Origin: Pseudomonas matsuisoli
Lineage (GTDB): Bacteria; Pseudomonadota; Gammaproteobacteria; Pseudomonadales; Pseudomonadaceae
NCBI RefSeq assembly: GCF_014647635.1
Contig: NZ_BMPO01000006.1
Location: 1-64,000, forward strand
DNA: 64,000 bases
Reading direction: 5' to 3'
In this document: positions 18,476 through 28,068 of the stretch, piece after piece
How the letters are laid out: every line of letters starts with the position of its first letter
How positions within the stretch are numbered: the stretch's first letter is position 1
The notes under the pieces: model-generated
The model's input: only the letters and a program-made list of their open reading frames with translations
What the model was told of the DNA's origin: nothing
The model's database searches: none
Position numbers and translations under genes: made by a program

Positions 18476-19647
18476 CAGGGCTGCCAGCTCCGCAATCCAC
18501 GCGCGATGCGCTCGACAGCCTCTTCCAGACGCGCCAACCCTTGGGTGTAGGCAAAGCGCACATGATGAGGGGCGCGGTGGAGGCCAAAGTCGATGCCCGG
18601 GGTGAACGCGACGTGCTCGGTTTCCAGGAAGTGGCGGCAGAAATCCGCGGCGGCCCCGCCGAATCCGGAGATATTGGCATATAGATAGAACGCCCCTTCC
18701 GGCTCGACCTCGATCCCAAATCCAAGGGAACGCAACGCCGGTAGTAGAAAGTCGCGCCGCCGACCGAATTCCGCGCGCCGCGCTTCCAGTATTTCGAGGG
18801 TTTCGGGCGCGAAGCAGGCCAGCGCCGCATGCTGGGCCATGCTTGGCGCGCTGATATAGAGATTCTGCGCCAGCTTTTCCAGCTCGGGAACGGCATCCGA
18901 CGGGGCTACCAGCCACCCAAGGCGCCAGCCCGTCATGCCGAAGTACTTGGAAAAGCTATTGAGCACGAAGGCGTCGTCATCCACCTCGAGAACGCTCGGC
19001 GCGTCCATGCCATAGGTGAGACCGTGGTAGATCTCATCCACGACCAGATGCCCATCGCGCGCCTTCAAGGCTTGGGAAAGACGGCTCAACGCCTCTCGCG
19101 AAAGAACGGTACCGGTGGGGTTGGCCGGCGATGCGACCAGCGCGCCGACACTTTGATTGTCATAGTGCGCCGCTACGCTCTCGGCACTGAGCTGATAGCG
19201 CTCTTCTGGGCCCACCGGCACCAGCTTCGCGGCGCCTTCGACCAACCGCAGGAAATGGCGATTGCAGGGATAGCCCGGGTCAGCGAGCAGCCAATGCTTG
19301 CCGGGATCGACCAGCAAGCTACTGGCCAACAGCAACGCGCCCGATCCACCGGGAGTAATCAGCACCCGTTCGGGGTCAATGCATAACCCGTAACGGCTGA
19401 GGTAGAACTCGGCGATCGCTGCGCGCAACTGCGGAAGCCCCCTGGCAGCGGTGTAACGGGTATGCCCAGCGGCCAGCGCAGCCTGTCCAGCGGCGACGAT
19501 GGGCGCGGCCGTTGTGAAATCCGGCTCGCCAATTTCGAGGTGTATGACGTCATGTCCGGCGGCTTGCAATTCGTTGGCTCGCGCCAACAGGGACATAACA
19601 TGAAACGGTTCGATAGCGCGGCTGCGAGCGCTGTAGGACAGGGCCAT
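18475..19647 (-). CDS. Pyridoxal phosphate-dependent class I/II aminotransferase
   Basis: This 390-residue fold-type I aminotransferase has the expected PLP contacts: Asn176 in SPANPTGT, Asp194 and Tyr197 in VVDEIYHG, and Lys224 in [16 protein letters not shown], which forms the Schiff base. It belongs to the broad aspartate/valine-type aminotransferase group. The substrate pair cannot be told from sequence. It is co-oriented with sfsA, which starts within its stop codon, and is divergent from dksA. Confidence 0.9.
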   Translation of the reverse strand: MALSYSARSRAIEPFHVMSLLARANELQAAGHDVIHLEIGEPDFTTAAPIVAAGQAALAAGHTRYTAARGLPQLRAAIAEFYLSRYGLCIDPERVLITPGGSGALLLASSLLVDPGKHWLLADPGYPCNRHFLRLVEGAAKLVPVGPEERYQLSAESVAAHYDNQSVGALVASPANPTGTVLSREALSRLSQALKARDGHLVVDEIYHGLTYGMDAPSVLEVDDDAFVLNSFSKYFGMTGWRLGWLVAPSDAVPELEKLAQNLYISAPSMAQHAALACFAPETLEILEARRAEFGRRRDFLLPALRSLGFGIEVEPEGAFYLYANISGFGGAAADFCRHFLETEHVAFTPGIDFGLHRAPHHVRFAYTQGLARLEEAVERIARGLRSWQP

Positions 19648-19840
19648 TGGCCTTCCTTTTATCAGGTCGAAACGGCGATTCTAGCGAAGTCGACACGGCG
19701 GCGGCAGCCGGCCCATTGACTGGAGTAGCGGTCACCCTGGCGATCTGGTAAGTTCGCCCGCTTGCAGACGCGGGGCCGGTCGAACCGGCGAAGGACATTT
19801 TCCTGCGCAGTGGATTAGAAAGAGCGAGAGGCGGTCATCC

Positions 19841-20284
19841 ATGCCCACCAAAGAGAACGAATTGAACAGCCAACTGAACCGCGGCGTAGCGCCTTACCAG
19901 GAAACCAAGGGTGAGGAGTACATGAGCGATGCCATGCGTGCTCACTTCACGCATCTGCTCAACCGCTGGAAGAAAGAGCTGATGGAAGAAGTGGACCGCA
20001 CCGTGCATCACATGCAGGAAGACGCGGGCAACTTCGCCGACCCTGCTGACCGTGCGACCCAGGAAGAAGAATTCAACCTTGAACTGCGCACCCGCGACCG
20101 CGAGCGCAAGCTGATCAAGAAAATTGACGAGACGCTGCAGCTGATCGAAGACAACGAATACGGCTGGTGCGATTCCTGTGGTGTCGAGATCGGCATTCGT
20201 CGCCTGGAAGCGCGCCCTACCGCGACCCTGTGCATCGACTGCAAGACACTGGCGGAAATCAAGGAAAAGCAACTCGGTTCCTGA
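19841..20284 (+). CDS. dksA: RNA polymerase-binding transcription factor DksA
   Basis: DksA enters the secondary channel of RNA polymerase and, with ppGpp, represses rRNA promoters and activates amino acid genes. The 147-residue protein has the coiled coil with the tip residues DPAD (67-70), where Asp residues act, and a four-Cys zinc finger (Cys110, Cys113, Cys131, Cys134). The first 30 residues are a variable extension. It is followed by a strong terminator and then gluQ, the usual proteobacterial order. Confidence 0.98.
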   Translation: MPTKENELNSQLNRGVAPYQETKGEEYMSDAMRAHFTHLLNRWKKELMEEVDRTVHHMQEDAGNFADPADRATQEEEFNLELRTRDRERKLIKKIDETLQLIEDNEYGWCDSCGVEIGIRRLEARPTATLCIDCKTLAEIKEKQLGS

Positions 20285-20289
20285 TCGCC

Positions 20290-20364
20290 AAAAGGGGCGC
20301 CGCGGTCCACTCGAAAACAGGGTTCGCTCAACGTTTTCAAAGGGACAAGCGGCGCCCTTTTTTT
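20290..20364 (+). terminator. Terminator between dksA and gluQ
   Basis: The arms GGGCGCCGC (20295-20303) and GCGGCGCCC (20349-20357) pair perfectly around a 45-nt loop, and seven T residues follow the 3' arm. The stem can be extended by flanking A and T residues. gluQ starts 9 nt beyond, so some read-through or a separate promoter is needed. Confidence 0.75.
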
Positions 20365-20372
20365 CATGCCCA

Positions 20373-21260
20373 ATGAATAAAAAAGCCTACGTCGGGCGAT
20401 TCGCGCCCACTCCCAGCGGCCTTCTGCATTTCGGCTCACTCGTCGCCGCGCTGGCCTCTTACCTCGACGCTCGCGCCGTGGGCGGACGCTGGCTCGTGCG
20501 GATGGAAGATCTCGATCCCCCACGTGAAATGCCCGGTGCCCAAGACCTCATCCTGCGCACACTGGAAACCTATGGGCTGCACTGGGACGGCGCCGTCGAG
20601 TATCAAAGCGCCCGTCATGAGGCGTACGCCGAATGCGTCGCCCGCCTGCTCGCCCAATGCTTGGCCTACGCGTGCACCTGTTCGCGCAAGACCCTCGAGC
20701 CCCATCAAGGCGTCTATCCCGGCCTATGTCGCGAGGCGAACCACGCAGCCCATGACGCGGCGATTCGCGTGCGCGTGCCCGCCCTCGCCTATCGCTTCGA
20801 GGACCGCCTGCAGGGCCAGATCGAGCAGCACCTTGGGCGAGAGGTCGGGGATATCGTGATCCGCCGACGCGATGGGCTCTACGCCTACCAGCTCGCTGTC
20901 GTACTGGACGATGCCTGGCAAGGAATCACCGATATCGTCCGCGGCGCCGACCTCCTGGACTCCACGCCCCGGCAGCTCTATCTGCAAGAGCTGCTGGGCT
21001 TCGCGCATCCGCGTTACCTGCACATCCCGTTGATCGTCCAGCCCGACGGACACAAGCTCGGCAAGGCCTATCGTTCACCACCCTTGCCGCCCGACGAGGC
21101 ACCTGCGCTACTGACGCGTGCCCTCCGCGCACTGGGGCAATGCCCGCCCGAGGACCTCGCGAAGGCGCCAACCGACACCGTCATCCACTGGGGTATCACC
21201 CACTGGAACGCCGAACGCATCCCTCGCCACGCGACCTTGGCCGAAGCCGACCTGCTCTGA
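20373..21260 (+). CDS. gluQ: Glutamyl-Q tRNA(Asp) synthetase
   Basis: This 295-residue paralogue of glutamyl-tRNA synthetase attaches glutamate to queuosine in the anticodon of tRNA-Asp. It has the HIGH-type motif in APTPSGLLHFGS, a KMSKS-like element (GHKLGKAY), and Cys residues of the zinc site (YACTCS and GLCR). It ends without an anticodon-binding domain, as expected. The ATG at 20373 gives the family N-terminus MNKKAYVGRFAP; the open frame upstream runs back through dksA and is not used. Confidence 0.95.
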   Translation: MNKKAYVGRFAPTPSGLLHFGSLVAALASYLDARAVGGRWLVRMEDLDPPREMPGAQDLILRTLETYGLHWDGAVEYQSARHEAYAECVARLLAQCLAYACTCSRKTLEPHQGVYPGLCREANHAAHDAAIRVRVPALAYRFEDRLQGQIEQHLGREVGDIVIRRRDGLYAYQLAVVLDDAWQGITDIVRGADLLDSTPRQLYLQELLGFAHPRYLHIPLIVQPDGHKLGKAYRSPPLPPDEAPALLTRALRALGQCPPEDLAKAPTDTVIHWGITHWNAERIPRHATLAEADLL

Positions 21261-21337
21261 TCGTCGCTCGTCAGACTCGCCAACCCTGCTAACAGCCTTT
21301 ATAACGGGTAGCCCAACGCTCAAGGCCAATCGACCTC

Positions 21338-21514
21338 ATGTACATCTATCGACTGGTTCTGATTCTCGTGGTCGGAATCTACCTGTTCTCTCCCGCCATC
21401 ATGGATTGGTGGATTGCCCCCGGTAGCGCCTGGTATCGCCCCTACCTGCTCTGGCTGATCCTGATCGTCGTCACCTTCCTGCTACAGAGCCATCGCGATG
21501 CAGACGAGCTATAG
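21338..21514 (+). CDS. cbrX: Small membrane protein upstream of cbrA (CbrX-like)
   Basis: This 58-residue ORF begins MYIYRLVLIL and contains two hydrophobic helices (about 4-23 and 36-51) separated by a Trp/Pro-rich loop. It overlaps the start of cbrA by 17 nt, so cbrA translation is probably coupled to it; cbrA itself has only a weak ribosome binding site inside this ORF. A small ORF in this position is conserved in pseudomonads and has been called cbrX in P. putida. Its own function is unknown. Confidence 0.7.
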   Translation: MYIYRLVLILVVGIYLFSPAIMDWWIAPGSAWYRPYLLWLILIVVTFLLQSHRDADEL

Positions 21515-24449
21515 CCTGACTCAGCTGATTCTCATCAGCACCGCGTACCTGCTCCTGCTTTTCGGCGTCGCCTGGTTGAGCGACCGGGGCATCATGCCGC
21601 GCCGCCTCATTCGTCATCCCCTGACCTACACGCTATCGCTGGGTGTGTACGCCAGCGCGTGGGCGTTCTACGGCACGGTGGGGCTGGCCTACCAATACGG
21701 TTACGGCTTCCTGGCCGTCTACCTCGGACTGTCCGGGGCGTTCCTGCTGGCCCCCGTACTGCTCAATCCGATCCTGCGTATCACGCGCACCTATCAGCTA
21801 TCCTCGCTCGCCGACCTATTCGCGTTTCGCTTTCGCAGCTCCTGGGCCGGCGCGCTGACCACGCTGTTCATGCTGATCGCGGTCTTGCCGTTGCTGGCGC
21901 TGCAAATTCAGGCCGTTGTCGATTCCATCGGCATCCTCACCCGCGAGCCGCAGCCCGCACGGATCGCATTAGGGTTCTGCGCCTGGATCATTCTTTTCAC
22001 CATCCTGTTCGGCGCTCGGCATATCGCGACCCGGGAAAAACACGAAGGCATGGTCTTCGCCATCGCATTTGAATCGCTGGTGAAGCTCATCGCGATTGCC
22101 TCGATTGGACTCTATGCGGTGTACGGCGTTTTCGGCGGTCCGGGCGCGCTGGAGCTTTGGCTGATGGAGAACCAAGTCGCCCTCGCGACCCTGCACTCGC
22201 CGTTGCAGGAAGGTCCATGGCGAACGCTCTTGCTGGTGTTCTTCGCGGCCGCGATCGTCATGCCGCACATGTATCACATGACCTTCACCGAAAACCTCAA
22301 CCCACGCTCGTTGGTCGTCGCCAGTTGGGCGCTACCGCTTTTCCTGCTGCTCATGAGCCTGGCGATACCACCCATCCTCTGGGCGGGGTTGCGACTGGGG
22401 ATCGACACGCATCCCGAATATTTCACGCTGGGCCTCGGTATTCAGGTCGACAGCCCGCTGCTGTCACTGGTGGCCTATGTCGGTGGGCTGTCGGCCGCCA
22501 GCGGACTGATTATCGTCACGACGCTCGCGCTGTCGGGGATGGCGCTCAACCATCTGGTGCTGCCGCTGTACCAGCCACCTGCCGGCGGCAATATCTATCG
22601 CTGGCTTAAATGGACGCGCCGCGCGCTGATTGCCGCGATCATCATGGCGGGCTACGGCTTCTACTATCTGCTCGGCCCGGGCCAGGGCCTAACTAACCTT
22701 GGCATCGTGTCTTTCGTAGCGACGCTGCAATTTCTTCCCGCCGCCCTCTCGGTGCTGTACTGGCCGACGGCGAATCGCCGCGGCTTCATCGCCGGACTTC
22801 TCGCGGGCGCGAGCGTCTGGAGCCTGACCATGTTGCTCCCGCTAATGGGGAGTTGGCCAGGGTTCTACATCCCGGTGCTGGACGTCGTCTACGTGCTGGA
22901 CGACACGAGCTGGCACCTCGCCGCGATCGCGTCACTGGCCGCCAACGTGCTCGTGTTCACCCTGGTCTCCCTGTTCACCGATCTCAGCCCCGAGGAACAG
23001 GCCGCCGCCGAAGCATGCGCCGTCGACAACGTGCGCCGGCCCCAGCGGCGCGATCTGGTCGCCGGCTCACCCCAGGAATTTGCCGAACAACTGGCCAAGC
23101 CGCTGGGCGCGAAGACCGCGCAAAAGGAAGTCGAGAAGGCCCTGCGGGATCTCGACCTACCCTTCGACGAATGCCGCCCTTACGCATTGCGGCGGCTGAG
23201 GGACCGTATCGAAGCGAACCTATCCGGCCTAATGGGGCCGAGCGTTGCGCAGGACATGGTGGAAACCTTCCTGCCCTATCGTACGGACAACGAAACCTAT
23301 GTCACCGAGGACATCCACTTCATCGAAACCCGGCTCGAGGAATATCAGTCCCGCCTGACGGGCCTGGCCGCGGAGCTGGATGCCCTGCGCCGCTACCACC
23401 GCCAGACGTTGCAAGAGTTACCGATGGGCGTCTGCTCGCTCGCCAAGGATCAGGAAATCCTCATGTGGAACCGTGCGATGGAGGAACTGACCGGCGTTCC
23501 CGCATTGCAGGTCGTAGGGTCGCGCCTGACGACTCTGCCGAATCCGTGGCGCGATCTGCTGCTGGATTTCGTCGGGCAGTCGGATGAGCATCTGCACAAG
23601 AAAAGGCTTGGGCTCGATGGCCAGACACGCTGGCTCAGCTTGCACAAGGCGGCCATCATCGAACCACTTTCGCCCGTCAACAGCGGATTGGTCCTTCTCG
23701 TCGAGGATCTGACCGAAAACCAGTCTCTTGAAGACAAGCTGATTCATTCAGAACGCTTGGCCTCCATCGGACGCCTAGCTGCAGGCGTTGCCCACGAAAT
23801 CGGCAATCCCATCACCGGCATCGCTTGCCTCGCCCAAAACCTGCGCGAAGAACGGGAAAACGATGAGGAAATCATCGAGACCAGCAGCCAGATCATCGAA
23901 CAGACCAAACGCGTCTCGCGCATCGTCCAGTCGCTCATGAGCTTCGCCCATGCGGGGAGCCGGCAGAGTACTGAAGCGGTCAGCCTTGCGGACACCGCCC
24001 GCGAGGCGATCGGCCTGCTGTCACTCAACAAACGGGGCAACGACGTGCAGTTCTACAACCTGTGCAACCCCGAACACCTGGTGGACGGCGATCCGCAGCG
24101 GCTGGCTCAGGTGCTGATCAACCTGTTATCCAACGCCCGCGACGCCTCCCCCGCCAACGGTGTCATCCGCGCCCGGAGCGAAGCCGGTGAGCACACGATC
24201 GATCTCATCGTCGAGGACGAAGGCACAGGCATTCCCAAGGCGATCATGGACCAATTGTTCGAGCCATTCTTCACCACGAAAGAGCCAGGCCAGGGGACCG
24301 GATTGGGTCTGGCGCTGGTCTATTCGATCGTGGAAGAGCATTATGGCCAAATAATTATCGACAGCCCGGCCGATCCGATCCAACAACGCGGTACCCGGAT
24401 CAGGGTCACTTTGCCGAGGCATGTCGAAGCGGCGTCCGCCCTGACATAG
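21498..24449 (+). CDS. cbrA: Sensor histidine kinase CbrA
   Basis: CbrA controls carbon and nitrogen utilisation through CbrB and the CrcZ RNA. The 983-residue protein has an N-terminal transporter-like SLC5 domain with about 12-13 membrane helices (1-500), a linker, a PAS-like segment (about 640-745), a HisKA domain with phospho-acceptor His766 (GVAHEIGNPITG), and a HATPase domain with DEGTGIP and GTGLGLAL. The length equals that of well-studied Pseudomonas CbrA. cbrB follows 82 nt later. Confidence 0.97.
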   Translation: MQTSYSLTQLILISTAYLLLLFGVAWLSDRGIMPRRLIRHPLTYTLSLGVYASAWAFYGTVGLAYQYGYGFLAVYLGLSGAFLLAPVLLNPILRITRTYQLSSLADLFAFRFRSSWAGALTTLFMLIAVLPLLALQIQAVVDSIGILTREPQPARIALGFCAWIILFTILFGARHIATREKHEGMVFAIAFESLVKLIAIASIGLYAVYGVFGGPGALELWLMENQVALATLHSPLQEGPWRTLLLVFFAAAIVMPHMYHMTFTENLNPRSLVVASWALPLFLLLMSLAIPPILWAGLRLGIDTHPEYFTLGLGIQVDSPLLSLVAYVGGLSAASGLIIVTTLALSGMALNHLVLPLYQPPAGGNIYRWLKWTRRALIAAIIMAGYGFYYLLGPGQGLTNLGIVSFVATLQFLPAALSVLYWPTANRRGFIAGLLAGASVWSLTMLLPLMGSWPGFYIPVLDVVYVLDDTSWHLAAIASLAANVLVFTLVSLFTDLSPEEQAAAEACAVDNVRRPQRRDLVAGSPQEFAEQLAKPLGAKTAQKEVEKALRDLDLPFDECRPYALRRLRDRIEANLSGLMGPSVAQDMVETFLPYRTDNETYVTEDIHFIETRLEEYQSRLTGLAAELDALRRYHRQTLQELPMGVCSLAKDQEILMWNRAMEELTGVPALQVVGSRLTTLPNPWRDLLLDFVGQSDEHLHKKRLGLDGQTRWLSLHKAAIIEPLSPVNSGLVLLVEDLTENQSLEDKLIHSERLASIGRLAAGVAHEIGNPITGIACLAQNLREERENDEEIIETSSQIIEQTKRVSRIVQSLMSFAHAGSRQSTEAVSLADTAREAIGLLSLNKRGNDVQFYNLCNPEHLVDGDPQRLAQVLINLLSNARDASPANGVIRARSEAGEHTIDLIVEDEGTGIPKAIMDQLFEPFFTTKEPGQGTGLGLALVYSIVEEHYGQIIIDSPADPIQQRGTRIRVTLPRHVEAASALT

Positions 24450-24531
24450 ACGGCTGCGATGAGGCCTCCACCAGGCAACGTGTCTGGAATGGGCCTTCCA
24501 GTCGAATAGATCGTCGAGAGAGCCTGTTTAC

Positions 24532-25932
24532 ATGCCACACATCCTGATCGTCGAAGACGAAAGCATCATCCGCACCGCCTTGCGCCGACTGCTCGAGCGC
24601 AATCAGTACGAAGTCAGCGAAGCCGGCTCCATTCCGGAAGCGCAAGAACGCTACACCCTTTCGAGTTTCGACCTCATCATCAGCGACCTGCGCCTTCCAG
24701 GCCCGCCGGGCACCGAGCTCATCGGCCTGGCTGAAGGCAAACCGGTACTGATCATGACGAGCTACGCCAGCCTGCGCTCGGCGGTAGACTCGATGAAAAT
24801 GGGCGCGGTGGACTACATCGCCAAGCCATTCGATCACGACGAAATGCTCCAGGCCGTCGCCCGGATCCTACGCATGCGCGCAGCGGCAGCGGAAACCCGT
24901 CCGCCAACTGAATCGCCCAGCGCTGATGCCAGCGATCAGGACGACATCGGCATCATTGGTCGCTGCGCACCGATGCTGGATCTGTTCGGCAAGATTCGTA
25001 AGGTCGCGCCCACCGACTCGACCGTGCTTATCCAAGGCGAATCGGGAACCGGCAAGGAACTGGTCGCTCGTGCCCTGCATAACCTTTCGCGACGTGCAAA
25101 GGCGCCCCTGATCTCGGTCAACTGCGCCGCGATCCCGGAAACCCTCATCGAATCCGAGCTGTTTGGCCATGAAAAAGGCGCATTCACCGGCGCCAGCGCG
25201 GCCAGAGCAGGCCTGGTCGAGGCCGCGGACGGCGGCACGCTCTTTCTCGATGAAATCGGCGAGCTGCCTCTGGAGGCGCAGGCACGTCTGCTTCGCGTAC
25301 TCCAGGAAGGGGAAATCCGTCGCGTGGGTTCGGTGCAATCGCAAAAGGTCAACGTACGGTTGATCGCGGCTACGCACCGCGATCTGAAAACCCTCTCGAA
25401 AACCGGGCAATTCCGCGAAGACCTGTATTACCGCCTCAATGTCATCGCCCTGCGGCTGCCGGCGCTACGCGAGCGCGGCAGTGATGTGAACGAAATCGCC
25501 CACGCCTTTTTGGCGCGCCAATGTTCGACCATGGGCGTGTCGACGCTGCGTTTTTCTCATGATGCTGAGCAGGCGATCCGTCATTACAGCTGGCCTGGCA
25601 ATGTGCGTGAGCTGGAGAATGCCGTGGAACGGGCGGTCATCTTGTCAGAAGGTCCGGAGATTCCGGCGGATCTGCTGGGGATCGACATTGAGCTCGAAGG
25701 ATTGGATGACGACGGCTTCGACGATGTCCCGGGCGCCCAGGCGGCCGACGATGCAGCGCTTGAGCCGACGGAGGATCTGTCGCTCGAGGACTATTTCCAA
25801 CATTTCGTACTCGAACACCAAGACCACATGACGGAAACCGAACTGGCACGCAAGCTTGGTATCAGTCGGAAATGCCTCTGGGAGCGGCGCCAACGGCTCG
25901 GGATCCCGCGTCGTAAAGCGAGTACGGTCTGA
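24532..25932 (+). CDS. cbrB: Sigma-54-dependent response regulator CbrB
   Basis: This NtrC-family activator of 466 residues has a receiver domain with phospho-acceptor Asp52 (ISDLRLPG), an AAA+ domain with Walker A GESGTGKE (169-176) and the sigma-54 contact loop GAFTGA (216-221), and a C-terminal Fis-type helix-turn-helix ([19 protein letters not shown]). It activates crcZ, which lies immediately downstream, so sensor, regulator and main target are adjacent. Confidence 0.97.
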   Translation: MPHILIVEDESIIRTALRRLLERNQYEVSEAGSIPEAQERYTLSSFDLIISDLRLPGPPGTELIGLAEGKPVLIMTSYASLRSAVDSMKMGAVDYIAKPFDHDEMLQAVARILRMRAAAAETRPPTESPSADASDQDDIGIIGRCAPMLDLFGKIRKVAPTDSTVLIQGESGTGKELVARALHNLSRRAKAPLISVNCAAIPETLIESELFGHEKGAFTGASAARAGLVEAADGGTLFLDEIGELPLEAQARLLRVLQEGEIRRVGSVQSQKVNVRLIAATHRDLKTLSKTGQFREDLYYRLNVIALRLPALRERGSDVNEIAHAFLARQCSTMGVSTLRFSHDAEQAIRHYSWPGNVRELENAVERAVILSEGPEIPADLLGIDIELEGLDDDGFDDVPGAQAADDAALEPTEDLSLEDYFQHFVLEHQDHMTETELARKLGISRKCLWERRQRLGIPRRKASTV

Positions 25933-25938
25933 CACATC

Positions 25939-25964
25939 TGTTACGGCGCAGCGCGCGCGTAACG
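25939..25964 (+). promoter_or_regulatory. Putative CbrB binding site upstream of crcZ
   Basis: The inverted repeat GTTAC-N14-GTAAC (25940-25944 and 25959-25963), preceded by T, matches the CbrB-type TGTTAC...GTAACA pattern. It is centred about 135 nt before the predicted crcZ start, a suitable distance for an enhancer-binding protein. A further GTAAC at 25982-25986 may be a second half-site. Confidence 0.65.
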
Positions 25965-25965
25965 C

Positions 25966-26003
25966 AAAACCGGGGTGGACGGTAACGTTTCCCCGGTTTT
26001 TTT
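25966..26003 (+). terminator. cbrB terminator
   Basis: The arms AAAACCGGGG (25966-25975) and CCCCGGTTTT (25991-26000) form a 10-bp stem with a 15-nt loop, followed by further T residues. Confidence 0.85.
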
Positions 26004-26061
26004 ACGCCGCAAGGCTGCACAGTTTTTCATAAGCTTTTGTTTATAAAGGATATTCTAAAAC

Positions 26062-26077
26062 TGGCACACGCCCTGCT
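26062..26077 (+). promoter_or_regulatory. Sigma-54 promoter of crcZ
   Basis: The sequence TGGCACACGCCCTGCT has the -24 GG and -12 GC dinucleotides exactly 10 nt apart, matching the TGGCAC-N5-TTGC consensus. It predicts a start near 26087. CbrB with sigma-54 RNA polymerase is the known activator at this position in pseudomonads. Confidence 0.85.
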
Positions 26078-26086
26078 TTACTGAAC

Positions 26087-26419
26087 CGTACAACAACAAT
26101 AAAAACGGCCACCCACAATAAGAACGATATATACGGCTCCGCATAACAACGATAAAAAGCAGAGACGCAGCTAACTGATTCTTTTGAAGAACGTTGTCAC
26201 GGGCACGCCTGCAACCGGTTAAGAACAACAAAACTGCCTTGAAGGCAGCGGCGCTCGGTTGGATCTACAGGTCATGGCAAAAACGGCGATCAAAGCAATC
26301 CGTTTGCTACTCGCTCCCAAATCGGGAGCGCTGGCTGAAAAACAAAAACGACAGGCCAGCAGTACGATATTCGTACACTTTCAACATCTAGGGGAGCTTC
26401 GGCTCCCCTTTGTTCTTTT
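26087..26419 (+). ncRNA. crcZ: CrcZ small RNA, Hfq/Crc antagonist
   Basis: This RNA of about 330 nt lies between cbrB and pcnB, the known crcZ location. It contains at least five A-rich CA motifs of the AAnAAnAA type, near 26091, 26115, 26147, 26221 and 26339, which bind Hfq and keep it from repressing catabolic mRNAs. It ends with the stem AGGGGAGC-TTCG-GCTCCCCT (26390-26409) and a T-rich tail. Two open frames of 65 and 114 codons overlap it but have no family features and are not called. Confidence 0.88.
26390..26419 (+). terminator. CrcZ terminator
   Basis: An 8-bp stem with a TTCG tetraloop is followed by TTGTTCTTTT, an intrinsic terminator ending the CrcZ RNA. Confidence 0.88.
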
Positions 26420-26679
26420 GACAGCTAGCGCTACCGCGTTCATCATCCGCCGGTCAACCTTAGAACATGCTCATGATCTTGCCGGGCGATCACGCAACGC
26501 CACGATCGAACGGTTCCAATCGAATTCGGCACACGAATTTCGAAAGATCGCTGGCAAGCCTCGCTATTTCCACGCAAACGGGGCCACCTGCCGCAAGTCA
26601 TGAACAGATTCCGAGACTTTCGCGCCCCTAAAGCCATTACCATCGGCCACGGCGATTTCCCGGTCACAAGTCCAATCCA

Positions 26680-28068
26680 ATGCTGAAAAAGCTGTTCCAG
26701 TCCCTCCGTTTTCCAAGGCGTCCGGCCAATGCCGTTCGCACCACGCCCCAAGTTCTGAATAAAAGTCAGCACGCACTGACGCGAGCGCAAATCAGCCGCC
26801 ATGCGGTCAGCGTCGTCGAGCGCTTGCAGAAAGCCGGTTATGACGCTTATGCCGTCGGTGGATGCGTACGCGATCTACTGTTGGGGCTCTCGCCCAAGGA
26901 TTACGATGTCGCCACCAACGCCACGCCTGAACAGGTACGTGCCGAGTTTCGTAATGCGCGCGTGATCGGCCGCCGCTTCAAGCTCGTGCACGTGCACTTC
27001 GGCCGCGAGATCATCGAAGTCGCCACCTTCCGCAGCCATCATCCGCAAGGCGATGATGACGAGGGTAACGCGCTCGCCTCTCAGCACGAGAGCGGCCGTA
27101 TCTTGCGGGACAACATCTACGGAACGCTGGAAGACGATGCGCAGCGTCGCGACTTCACCATCAACGCGCTGTATTTTGACCCGAGCAGCGAACGTATCCT
27201 CGATTACGCGAATGGCATGCCAGACATTCGTAATCGCCTGATCCGGCTGATCGGCATGCCAGAGCGACGTTACCAGGAAGATCCCGTTCGGATGCTACGA
27301 GCGGTACGTTTCGCCGCCAAGCTCGACTTCGAAATCGAACGGCATACCGCCGAGCCGATCGCCGAACTGGCGCCCCTGCTGGAAGACATCCCGTCACCGC
27401 GCCTTTTCGACGAAGTGCTCAAGCTGATGCTTGGCGGCAACGCCGAGCGCACCTACGAACTGTTGCTGGAATACGAGCTGTTCGAGCCGCTCTTCCCGGT
27501 CACCGCCCGTGCGATGGAGCAAAACCCCGACTACACCGATGCACTCGTGCGCCACGCGCTGGCCAACACGGATGAGCGGATCCGGCTCGGCAAACCGGTA
27601 ACGCCCGCGTTCCTATTTGCCGCCCTGCTCTGGCCTGCGCTGCCTGGGCGTGCCTTGCAACTGCAGGATCGCGGCATGCCGCCGCTGCCCGCATTGCAGG
27701 AAGCTGCGCATGAATTGATCGTCGAGCAGTGCCGGCGCACCGCCGTCCCCAAGCGTTTCACCATTCCCGTACGGGAAATCTGGGATATGCAGGAGCGACT
27801 GCCCCGCCGGCACGGCAAGCGCGCCGATATGCTGCTGGAGAATCCGCGCTTTCGCGCCGGCTACGACTTCCTGTTGCTGCGTGAACAAGCGGGAGAACGC
27901 ACCAACGGTCTTGGCGATTGGTGGACACGCTACCAGGACGCCAGCGATACCGAACGGCGCGGCATGATCCGTCAATTGAGCAATAACGACAGCGCAGCGC
28001 CTGTTAAGAAGAAGCGTCGGGGTGGACGCCGACGCGGGCCGCGTACGGACCGGCCGAGCGGCGAATGA
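26680..28068 (+). CDS. pcnB: Polynucleotide adenylyltransferase (poly(A) polymerase I)
   Basis: PcnB adds poly(A) tails to RNA 3' ends and so marks them for decay. The 462-residue protein has a class II nucleotidyltransferase head with VGGCVRDLLLG and the catalytic acidic pair in PKDYDVAT, the RNA-binding segment RRDFTINALYF, and a basic C-terminal tail (KKKRRGGRRRG). The closely related CCA-adding enzymes lack this tail. The 260 nt between crcZ and this gene hold nothing further I can identify. folK starts inside its stop codon. Confidence 0.96.
   Translation: MLKKLFQSLRFPRRPANAVRTTPQVLNKSQHALTRAQISRHAVSVVERLQKAGYDAYAVGGCVRDLLLGLSPKDYDVATNATPEQVRAEFRNARVIGRRFKLVHVHFGREIIEVATFRSHHPQGDDDEGNALASQHESGRILRDNIYGTLEDDAQRRDFTINALYFDPSSERILDYANGMPDIRNRLIRLIGMPERRYQEDPVRMLRAVRFAAKLDFEIERHTAEPIAELAPLLEDIPSPRLFDEVLKLMLGGNAERTYELLLEYELFEPLFPVTARAMEQNPDYTDALVRHALANTDERIRLGKPVTPAFLFAALLWPALPGRALQLQDRGMPPLPALQEAAHELIVEQCRRTAVPKRFTIPVREIWDMQERLPRRHGKRADMLLENPRFRAGYDFLLLREQAGERTNGLGDWWTRYQDASDTERRGMIRQLSNNDSAAPVKKKRRGGRRRGPRTDRPSGE

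Noticed and set aside
26194-26603. Plus-strand frames of 65 and 114 codons over and after crcZ
   Set aside because: They overlap the CrcZ RNA and its terminator and have no signs of translation.
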